From: an uncultured Eubacteriales bacterium | Lineage (GTDB): Bacteria; Bacillota_A; Clostridia; Christensenellales; Aristaeellaceae | Reading direction: 5' to 3' | NCBI GenBank assembly: GCA_902766515.1 | Contig: CACXEB010000405.1 | Location: forward strand, 1 to 5,440 | DNA: 5,440 nucleotides | In this document: positions 1 through 5,440 of the stretch, one piece after another | Layout of the letters: each line of letters starts with the position of its first letter | Position numbering within the stretch: position 1 is the stretch's first letter | Position numbers and translations under genes: made by a program | The notes under the pieces: generated by a model | Databases searched by the model: none | Seen by the model: the letters and a program-made list of their open reading frames with translations, nothing else | What the model was told of the DNA's origin: nothing

Positions 1-1411
1 GCGCTTCCTCGCTTCCCAGCTCCGCCGCCTGGCGGTACATCTCCAGCGCAAGCTCCAGGTTTTGCTCGACGCCGAGGCCGCTCTCATACAGGCAGGCGAG
101 GTCGCACAGGCCGTCGGCATCGCCCTGGTCCGCCGCCAGCTGGTACCAGAAAGCGGCCTGCTCATAGGACTGCGTGACGCCGTTGCCGAACTGGTACATC
201 CGGCCGAGGTCATCCTGGCCGCGGGGATCGCCCTGATCAGCGGACATCCGGTAGTACTCAAGCGCCGTTTCCCACGAGAGCTCCACGCCGTAGCCGAACT
301 GGTACAGCTCGCCCAGCAGGGCCATCGCGTAGGAATTCCCCTGGTCCGCCGCCTGCCGGTACAGCGCCGCGGCCTGCTCGTAGGACTGCTCCACGCCTGC
401 GCCGTCCTCATACAGGACGCCCAGGTTCACCATGCAGTCGGTGTTTCCCTGATCCATGCCCTGCCGGTAGCACGCCACGGCCTGCTCATAGGACTGCTCC
501 ACGCCCAGGCCGTCCTCGTACAGGATCCCCAGGTTCACAAAGCACTCGGTGTCCCCCATGTCCGCGCCGCGCTGGTAGCATTCCGCCGCCTTTTCGTAGG
601 ACTGCTCCACACCCCAGCCGTTCTCATAGCACTGCGCGAGGTTGAACATCGCCATGGGGTATCCCATGTCCGCGGCCTTCCGGTAATACTGGAACGCCGT
701 TTCGTCAGACTGCTCTACACCCTGGCCATTCGCGTACATCACGCCCAGGTCGTTCATCGCGCCGCTGTTGCCGTTGTCCGCGGCTTGCCGGAAGTACTCG
801 ACCGCTTTGGCGAGATCCTGCGCCACGCCGACGCCGTGCTGGTACATCCAGCCCAGGTTGTACTGCGCCTGGGCGTTGCCCATCTCCGCCGCCTGGCGGT
901 TGTACTCCGCGGCCATCTCATCGGACTGCTCCACGCCGTTGCCGTAGAAATACATGTTGGCGATCGCCCGCAGGCCGTCGCTGACGCCCTGCTCCGACGC
1001 CTTCCGGAAGTATTCGATGGCTTTCTCAAAGGACTGCTCCACGCCGTATCCATAGAAATACATGTTGCCCAGGTTCAACAGCGCGTCGCCGTGCCCCTGC
1101 TCCGCCGCCAGTCGCATGTACTCCACGGCTTTTTCGTAGGACTGCTCCGTTCCCATCCCGTACAGGTAGTGCCAGGACAGCAGGTTCTGCGCATCCGCGT
1201 CGCCCGTTTCCGCGGCCTGCTGCATGTACGTGAAACTCGTTTCATAATCCCCCGCGCTGGCCGCTTCCCTCGCCTTGGCGATCAGCGCCTGCGCGTCGTC
1301 CGCTTCCCCGGCGAAAGCGGTCATCCCGCCCAGCGCCAGCAGCGCGGCAAGCGCCAGGCAGAGCCATCGCTTCAGGGGCTGACGCAGGGTGTTCTTCTCA
1401 GTGTTCTTCAT
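1..1411 (-). CDS. Secreted Sel1-repeat (SLR) protein, 3' end outside window
   Basis: This frame is open from an ATG at 1411 to the left edge (470 codons, no stop), so the C-terminus is missing. Residues 1-34 look like a Sec signal peptide: basic start (K2, K6, R10, K14, R15), hydrophobic core around 17-33, and a likely signal peptidase I site after Ala-Phe-Ala (residues 32-34). A degenerate helical unit (about 40-73) precedes eleven contiguous 36-residue Sel1 repeats (74-469) with the family pattern LG-x-MY-x-x-G-x-GVEQS-x-E-x-A-x-x-YYR-x-AA-x-x-G. Sel1 repeats are TPR-like helix pairs that usually mediate protein-protein contacts; no enzymatic motif is seen. The start is supported by GAGGTGGAGG just upstream and a strong promoter. 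The gene is divergent from the clostripain-like protease gene. Cysteines recur in register in repeats 6-8. The repeat class and export are well supported; the partner and role are unknown. Confidence 0.93.
   Translation of the reverse strand, partial: MKNTEKNTLRQPLKRWLCLALAALLALGGMTAFAGEADDAQALIAKAREAASAGDYETSFTYMQQAAETGDADAQNLLSWHYLYGMGTEQSYEKAVEYMRLAAEQGHGDALLNLGNMYFYGYGVEQSFEKAIEYFRKASEQGVSDGLRAIANMYFYGNGVEQSDEMAAEYNRQAAEMGNAQAQYNLGWMYQHGVGVAQDLAKAVEYFRQAADNGNSGAMNDLGVMYANGQGVEQSDETAFQYYRKAADMGYPMAMFNLAQCYENGWGVEQSYEKAAECYQRGADMGDTECFVNLGILYEDGLGVEQSYEQAVACYRQGMDQGNTDCMVNLGVLYEDGAGVEQSYEQAAALYRQAADQGNSYAMALLGELYQFGYGVELSWETALEYYRMSADQGDPRGQDDLGRMYQFGNGVTQSYEQAAFWYQLAADQGDADGLCDLACLYESGLGVEQNLELALEMYRQAAELGSEEA
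5..1192 (-). repeat. Eleven tandem 108-bp (36-aa) Sel1 repeat units
   Basis: The units are in exact 108-bp phase with no insertion or deletion. The plus-strand 15-mer GGACTGCTCCACGCC, which is antisense to codons for Gly-Val-Glu-Gln-Ser, occurs exactly at 383, 491, 923 and 1031, with near copies at 167, 599, 707 and 1139; all are multiples of 108 apart. At the protein level the units cover residues 74-109, 110-145, 146-181 and so on to 434-469, and a twelfth begins at the left edge. Repeats 7 and 8 (residues 290-325 and 326-361) are the most alike, suggesting a comparatively recent duplication. These are coding repeats, not a CRISPR or satellite array. Confidence 0.93.
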
Positions 1412-1414
1412 GAT

Positions 1415-1424
1415 CCTCCACCTC
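1415..1424 (-). promoter_or_regulatory. Ribosome binding site of the Sel1-repeat gene
   Basis: Read on the minus strand this is GAGGTGGAGG, followed by ATC and the ATG at 1411. GAGGTG (1424-1419) matches the extended anti-Shine-Dalgarno complement with a 7-base spacer. The second GGAGG (1419-1415) lies only 3 bases from the start, so the upstream part is probably the one used. It fixes the start codon. Confidence 0.8.
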
Positions 1425-1436
1425 GTTCGTTTGATG

Positions 1437-1541
1437 GCGCAGCCGTCGCGGCCGCCCGGGAATGCCCTTATTATATACCAGCAGGATGATGATTTCAACC
1501 TTTGCAGAATAGCGGGGATGCTCAGTTATTGCGCAGCCGTC
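1437..1541. repeat. 11-bp exact direct repeat in the divergent promoter region
   Basis: GCGCAGCCGTC occurs at 1437-1447 and again at 1531-1541, with start points 94 bp apart. The first copy lies in the 5' untranslated leader of the Sel1 gene. The second lies in the 70-bp gap between the two -35 elements. The two copies bracket the leftward promoter. An operator pair is possible, but the function is not shown by sequence alone. Confidence 0.5.
1470..1498 (-). promoter_or_regulatory. Sigma-A-type promoter for the Sel1-repeat gene
   Basis: On the minus strand TTGAAA (1498-1493) is followed after exactly 17 bases by TATAAT (1475-1470), a perfect -10 and a 5/6 -35 match. The predicted transcription start is near 1461-1464, leaving a leader of about 50 bases before the ATG at 1411. 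That leader contains a GCGGCCGC palindrome (1448-1455) and could form local structure. Confidence 0.8.
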
Positions 1542-1568
1542 TCCGGCAACTCTGTGGCCATCCGCTAT

Positions 1569-1597
1569 TTGACGCCGGGTATCCGGTATGGTAGAAT
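1569..1597 (+). promoter_or_regulatory. Sigma-A-type promoter for the clostripain-like gene
   Basis: TTGACG (1569-1574, 5/6 to consensus) is followed after 17 bases by TAGAAT (1592-1597, 5/6). Transcription would start around 1603-1606, about 52 bases before the ATG at 1657. Because the -10 lies downstream of the in-frame ATG at 1588, that upstream ATG would not be in the transcript, which supports the later start. An 8-bp palindrome GGATATCC (1601-1608) sits at the predicted start site. Confidence 0.78.
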
Positions 1598-1643
1598 ACA
1601 GGATATCCGCTTGTCAGACGACTCACAATTATCCGCCGCCCAT

Positions 1644-1648
1644 GGAGG
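1644..1648 (+). promoter_or_regulatory. Ribosome binding site of the clostripain-like gene
   Basis: GGAGG lies 8 bases before the ATG at 1657, an optimal spacing. It decides between three in-frame starts. The ATG at 1588 is upstream of the -10 element and the ATG at 1642 overlaps this site itself, whereas 1657 also begins a canonical Lys-Lys signal peptide. Confidence 0.85.
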
Positions 1649-1656
1649 ATCGCGCC

Positions 1657-4600
1657 ATGAAGAAAACCGCCTGTCTCATCCTGCTGGTTCTCGTATCGCT
1701 CCGGATCATCCCGTGCGGAACTGCCGCCGCGGCGTCCGGAAAACTGACCGTCATGATCTATATGTGCGGCAGCAACCTCGAGAGCGGCTATGGCTCGGCA
1801 TCGGCTGACCTGCAGGAGATCTTCGCCGCCTGCGCCGACAACCCGGACCTGACCGTCCTGGTCATGGCGGGCGGTTCCTCCGGCTGGGTGACGCAATACA
1901 GCCCCAACGAGCTGACGCTGGTCGAAATCAGGGGGCGGAGGCAGCGGGTCGTCCGGCGCCTGCCGGCGATGAGCATGGGGCTTTCCGAGCCCCTCACGAC
2001 GCTGCTGCAGCTGGGTCCCGGGCTCTGCCCCGCGGACCGGTACGCGCTGATCCTCTGGAACCACGGCGGCGGTCCGCTGGAGGGCGTCTGCTATGATGAG
2101 CGGTACGGGATGGACCGCCTGTCGATCCGCGAGCTGTCCGACGCGCTGGCAGCGAGCCCCTTTTCCTCCGGCAGCAGGCTGTCCTGGATCGGTTTTGACG
2201 CCTGCCTGATGGCCAGCGTGGAGGTAGCAGGCACCTGCGCCCCGTACGCGGATTACATGATCGCCAGCCAGGAGACGGAGCCCGCCCGCGGATGGGACTA
2301 CGCCTTTCTCTCGTCAGCCGGTACGGACGCGGAGGAGACCGGACGGCGGATCCTCGCCTGCTATGACGCCAGCCAGACGGAAAAGGACATGTACACCCTG
2401 TCCCTGATCCGGCTGGACCGGATACCCGCGGTCGAAGCGGCGACGAACGCCTTTTTCGCAGAAGCCTTTGACGCGCTGAATGCTTCGTCCTTTTCGGAGA
2501 TCTCGCGCAGCCGCCTGAACACCAAGGGTTTCGGCCGCGCCTCCACCGCTTCGGACTATGACCTGGTGGACCTGTATGATCTCGCCGCGCAGACCGCTTT
2601 CACCGCGCCCGGCTGCGCCAGTGCGCTGCAGGACGCCCTGGCGGACGCCGTCGCCTGCGCCGTCGGGAATCAGGACCGCGCCCACGGCCTGTCGGTCTGG
2701 TATCCTTTCTACAACAAGGAGATGTACGTCCGGGAATGGCGGGAAACCTACGGAGAAATGGACCTGCTGCCTGATTACCGCCGGTACCTGGCCCGGTACG
2801 ACACCATCTGGAACGGGGACCGGCTGGCGGACTGGTCCGGCCTCGACGGCCGTGCGGACCCCTTGACCCCGGAGGGGACGCAGACCGTTGAAATCACCCT
2901 GACCGAGGAGCAGCTGCTGCACTTCGGATCCGCTTCCTGCATGATCCTGCAGGATTACGGTTCCGGGGAGATCTACAACAACATCTATGCGATCGAGGAC
3001 GCGGTCCTTGACGGGAACACGCTGAGCGCCGCCTACAGCTTTGAAGCCCTCTACGCGGTGGATGAAAACGGCGTCATCGAGACCTGGCCCATTCCCTTCG
3101 TCGTCCGCGACGGCTATTACCTGATCTATGCCCTCCTCGGGAACAGTTCCGTGATGAACAGCGCCTGGGATGAAAACAGCTACGAATCCACGAGCGTGCT
3201 GATCCGCTGCCGCAGGAACGATGAAACCAACGCGCTGGAGATCATGGACATTCTCCCGATCACCGGAGACGGCGACACGGTCAACCTGGGCAGGGAATCC
3301 ATCGTTCCCGATCCGGAAACCTGGCCCTTCATCAGCTTCGTGTGCATTCCCCGGGTGAAAACGGCCACCCTTTCAGGCAATCTGCTGCCGTTCTCTAATT
3401 GGCAGGCAAACCGTTTGAGCGAATTCAACCTGAACGTGATCGACGCCGACGGACGGACGCACAGCCTGCTGGAAACCAGCGTGCTGTTATCCGATGAGAC
3501 GGCCCTGCCCGAAGGGTATCACCATGTGACCGAGGCGGATAACCGCCGTCCCTGGAGCCTCCGGTTCCTGCCGGTCAACTCGGCAGGGAAAAACCTGGCG
3601 GCCCAGTTCGTGCTGCGGGACACGCAGGGCAATGAATGGGGCAGCTCCCTGATCCCGCTGGACAGTCCGGATGTCGTGGCCGAGGTGCCGCTGGATGCCG
3701 AATGGACCGTCGGGGACTGCGTCATCCGCCCCTTTGCGCTGAAAGCGGTCCGGAATGCCTCCGTGGAAGGGATCGTCCTGCGCGCGTACGTGGAAAACCA
3801 TGCTGCCGTCCCCGTGTACACCGGTTTCGCAAATCCCATTCTCAACCGCTTCACCTGCCCCGAAAACATCCTGTTCTCGACCCGGGAGATCCGCAGCGGT
3901 GAAACCGGCATCGCCGATGTGATGATCCCCGTTTCCGCCCTGCAGGGAATGGATGAAAGCGCCGTCCATTCTGTCAGCGTCATCCCCTTCATATACCTGA
4001 AGGAAAGCGGCGGAAATACCTCCGTCGCCGGGCAAAGGGTCTCCTTCACCGCGGAGCTCGATCTCTCCGGGCTGCGCCTGCCGGATCGTCCTGACCCGGA
4101 CAATGATTATCCGGAGGCGGATCAGATCATTTTCAACGTCCTTCACATAGAGCCGGCGGAGGATGACCTGCTGCGCGGACAGGCGGTCATCGTAAACAAT
4201 ACTTCCAGCGACATGCAGCTCGCCTTTTACCGGATGAACGAGGACTACCGGGCGGTATTTCGCGTCAACGACATGCAGCTCCGCGACTGCCTGCGCGCGC
4301 CGTCCCGGATCGACCTGATGGGCGGCGGCGGAAAATGCGTCTTTGACTTTTCCGTGATCCTGCCCCCGGACAGAACGCTTGGCTTCCTGCCTGATGCAGA
4401 AGGTCCTGCAGAGCGCGAGCTCACCGAAATCACCGTGTGCGGATTCCGTGTCGAAGTCGCGGACAGCATAGACAATCTGGGCGATGTGAAATTAAAAAGA
4501 GCCAGCGTCACGATCCCCCTTGACGAACCCCTGGTCCTGGATGTGCCCGTTCGCCTGGTCTTTTCCGACGGACCGGTGGCGAGACAGGACGCGCCGGAGG

Positions 4601-5349
4601 AGCCGTCTCCCGACCCCGAAGATGCTGACGAACCGCCACCGGCAGGCACCGATCCCTACCCATTCCTCAGTGAGACCCTCTCCGTCCCGGAGGAACCGCA
4701 GCAATATGCCGTGACGCTCCGGTATCCGCTGGACGCAGATGCGCTCAAGCGACTGGACAAGGCCGTTGCCTGTCTTGTGCTGCCGCGGTCTGACAGGCCG
4801 GATCTATATAATCTGCTTGCCTACCTTGACCTTCCGCCCTATCGGGACGGTGACGCTGCCGCGATGGATTTCTGCGGCCTGCTGCCGTTCCTGAACGCGT
4901 CCGGCCAGGCGATTCCCTGCGTCGTGTATGAAGAGGCGACCGGCTTCGGATACGGTCTGGTCAGTCCGGTCTATATCGCCGGCATCCCCGGCCGTCCGGA
5001 AGACAGCAGGAACCAGCTGCTGAACGAGGTCTATATCGCCCTGGACGCGGCGGCAGGCACAGCCCGCCTGGCTGAATACACGTTGAAACCATTCAAGACG
5101 AACTACGGCGACACGCATACAGTTGCCTTCTATCATCATCTCATCCGGTACGATCCGGTTGGCCCCGTCCTGGACCTGGGTTACCAGGGACCGGAAGAGC
5201 GCGGCGGAGCAGCAGAGCCGCTGTCCGGCCAGTTGAAGCTCCGCCTGCGCCCCGCCGCTGAGCTGCAGCCGGAAGTGATCTTCCATCTCGAATTCAGCGA
5301 CGGGACGGTCCGGATCGACAAACGCAGCTGGCAGGAGGCGGTCAGGTAA
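1657..5349 (+). CDS. Secreted clostripain-family (peptidase C11) cysteine protease with long beta-rich C-terminal region
   Basis: The product has 1230 residues. Residues 1-26 form a Sec signal peptide: KK start, hydrophobic core, and a cleavage site after the Ala run at 23-26. C20 follows Ile-Ile-Pro, a poor lipobox, so secretion rather than lipid anchoring is likely. The catalytic domain (about 28-390) begins with LTVMIYMCGSNLES and carries NHGGG with catalytic His136, then FDACLM with catalytic Cys183. Asp181, two before the Cys, matches the S1 residue that gives family C11 its preference for cleaving after Arg or Lys. A mostly beta-type region follows (about 400-970), then an acidic proline-rich linker (about 975-1003) and a last domain to 1230. 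Characterised C11 enzymes are far shorter, so the C-terminal region is unusual. There is no sortase motif or C-terminal membrane helix. The start at 1657 has an ideal ribosome site and promoter. The gene is divergent from the Sel1 gene and probably co-transcribed with the downstream frame. Family assignment is firm; the natural substrate is unknown. Confidence 0.95.
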   Translation: MKKTACLILLVLVSLRIIPCGTAAAASGKLTVMIYMCGSNLESGYGSASADLQEIFAACADNPDLTVLVMAGGSSGWVTQYSPNELTLVEIRGRRQRVVRRLPAMSMGLSEPLTTLLQLGPGLCPADRYALILWNHGGGPLEGVCYDERYGMDRLSIRELSDALAASPFSSGSRLSWIGFDACLMASVEVAGTCAPYADYMIASQETEPARGWDYAFLSSAGTDAEETGRRILACYDASQTEKDMYTLSLIRLDRIPAVEAATNAFFAEAFDALNASSFSEISRSRLNTKGFGRASTASDYDLVDLYDLAAQTAFTAPGCASALQDALADAVACAVGNQDRAHGLSVWYPFYNKEMYVREWRETYGEMDLLPDYRRYLARYDTIWNGDRLADWSGLDGRADPLTPEGTQTVEITLTEEQLLHFGSASCMILQDYGSGEIYNNIYAIEDAVLDGNTLSAAYSFEALYAVDENGVIETWPIPFVVRDGYYLIYALLGNSSVMNSAWDENSYESTSVLIRCRRNDETNALEIMDILPITGDGDTVNLGRESIVPDPETWPFISFVCIPRVKTATLSGNLLPFSNWQANRLSEFNLNVIDADGRTHSLLETSVLLSDETALPEGYHHVTEADNRRPWSLRFLPVNSAGKNLAAQFVLRDTQGNEWGSSLIPLDSPDVVAEVPLDAEWTVGDCVIRPFALKAVRNASVEGIVLRAYVENHAAVPVYTGFANPILNRFTCPENILFSTREIRSGETGIADVMIPVSALQGMDESAVHSVSVIPFIYLKESGGNTSVAGQRVSFTAELDLSGLRLPDRPDPDNDYPEADQIIFNVLHIEPAEDDLLRGQAVIVNNTSSDMQLAFYRMNEDYRAVFRVNDMQLRDCLRAPSRIDLMGGGGKCVFDFSVILPPDRTLGFLPDAEGPAERELTEITVCGFRVEVADSIDNLGDVKLKRASVTIPLDEPLVLDVPVRLVFSDGPVARQDAPEEPSPDPEDADEPPPAGTDPYPFLSETLSVPEEPQQYAVTLRYPLDADALKRLDKAVACLVLPRSDRPDLYNLLAYLDLPPYRDGDAAAMDFCGLLPFLNASGQAIPCVVYEEATGFGYGLVSPVYIAGIPGRPEDSRNQLLNEVYIALDAAAGTARLAEYTLKPFKTNYGDTHTVAFYHHLIRYDPVGPVLDLGYQGPEERGGAAEPLSGQLKLRLRPAAELQPEVIFHLEFSDGTVRIDKRSWQEAVR

Positions 5350-5375
5350 TTGCCGTTACTATTCACGGGTGCCGC

Positions 5376-5383
5376 AAAGGAGG
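5376..5383 (+). promoter_or_regulatory. Ribosome binding site before the last partial gene
   Basis: AAAGGAGG is an 8-base near-perfect Shine-Dalgarno sequence, 26 bases after the protease stop codon. It lies 10 bases before an ATG (5394) that is immediately followed by TGA, and 12 bases before the overlapping GTG (5396) that opens a frame to the window end. Its strength argues that a gene starts here. Confidence 0.65.
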
Positions 5384-5395
5384 AAAAGGAAAGAT

Positions 5396-5440
5396 GTGAA
5401 AGAGAAACGATTTGATAACCTCTGGGTCTATCCTCACAGC
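5396..5440 (+). CDS. Start of an unidentified downstream gene (partial, GTG start)
   Basis: Fifteen codons from a GTG at 5396 are open to the right edge and read (M/V)KEKRFDNLWVYPHS. The fragment is too short to assign a family. Support comes from the strong AAAGGAGG upstream, a lysine-rich start, and a position 46 bases after the protease stop with no terminator between, which suggests an operon. The slightly long 12-base spacer and the alternative ATG at 5394, which hits TGA at once, are odd. If the reading is wrong, the true start could lie beyond the window. Confidence 0.5.
   Translation, partial: MKEKRFDNLWVYPHS

Noticed and set aside
5..1192. A CRISPR-like or satellite array
   Set aside because: The 108-bp periodicity is explained by in-frame Sel1 repeats; there are no identical repeats separated by unique spacers.
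1448..1460. GCGGCCGC and CCCGGG palindromes as an operator
   Set aside because: Short GC palindromes are expected in GC-rich DNA, and no second copy or symmetric flank supports a binding site.
62..1489. A 475-codon open frame on the plus strand across the Sel1 gene
   Set aside because: It is antisense to the Sel1 repeats, shows only the mirrored 36-residue periodicity, has no ribosome site and resembles no family. It arises from GC-rich third positions in repeated codons.
1588..1656. A 23-residue N-terminal extension of the protease from the ATG at 1588
   Set aside because: The ATG overlaps the promoter spacer upstream of the -10, has no ribosome site, and would bury the signal peptide behind a polar stretch.
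1705..1716. A lipobox at Cys20 of the protease
   Set aside because: Ile-Ile-Pro-Cys has Pro at -1, which does not fit the lipoprotein consensus, and a good Ala-x-Ala cleavage site follows.
1389..1808. A 139-codon plus-strand frame over the intergenic region
   Set aside because: It overlaps both promoters and the start of the protease in another frame, with no ribosome site and low-quality composition.
1522..2064. A 180-codon minus-strand frame over the protease start
   Set aside because: It runs antisense to the signal peptide and catalytic domain, has no family signal, and would cross the divergent promoter region.
5350..5395. A transcription terminator after the protease gene
   Set aside because: No stable GC stem followed by a T run is present in the 46-base gap, which instead carries a ribosome site.

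Overview
The window reads as a GC-rich bacterial chromosome segment, most likely from an anaerobic member of the Bacillota (class Clostridia, for example a gut or rumen lineage). Three things point there: strong GGAGG-type ribosome binding sites, near-consensus sigma-A promoters, and a clostripain-family (peptidase C11) secreted protease. The lineage is an inference from gene content and signals, not from a marker gene.

Layout. Positions 1-1411 (minus strand) hold the N-terminal 470 codons of a secreted Sel1-repeat protein whose 3' end lies beyond the left edge. Positions 1412-1656 form a divergent intergenic region. It carries one well-formed promoter firing left (-35 at 1493-1498, -10 at 1470-1475) and one firing right (-35 at 1569-1574, -10 at 1592-1597), each with a 17-bp spacer. 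An 11-bp exact direct repeat (1437-1447 and 1531-1541) also lies there. Positions 1657-5349 (plus strand) encode a 1230-residue secreted clostripain-like cysteine protease with a complete His/Cys catalytic dyad and an approximately 840-residue non-catalytic C-terminal region. After a 46-base gap without a visible terminator, a GTG codon at 5396 preceded by AAAGGAGG opens a frame that runs off the right edge and probably starts the next gene of the operon.

How they may work together. Both main genes encode Sec-exported proteins and are transcribed divergently from back-to-back promoters, so they may be co-regulated. A protease with large beta-rich extensions beside a helical-repeat protein suggests surface or extracellular protein processing, with the Sel1 protein as a possible binding scaffold. 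That functional link is inference only. No RNA gene, mobile element, CRISPR array or clear terminator is visible. I do not see evidence for an unambiguous new multi-gene system. The least explained parts are the protease's C-terminal region, the repeat in the divergent promoter region, and the ATG-TGA/GTG overlap at the start of the last gene.
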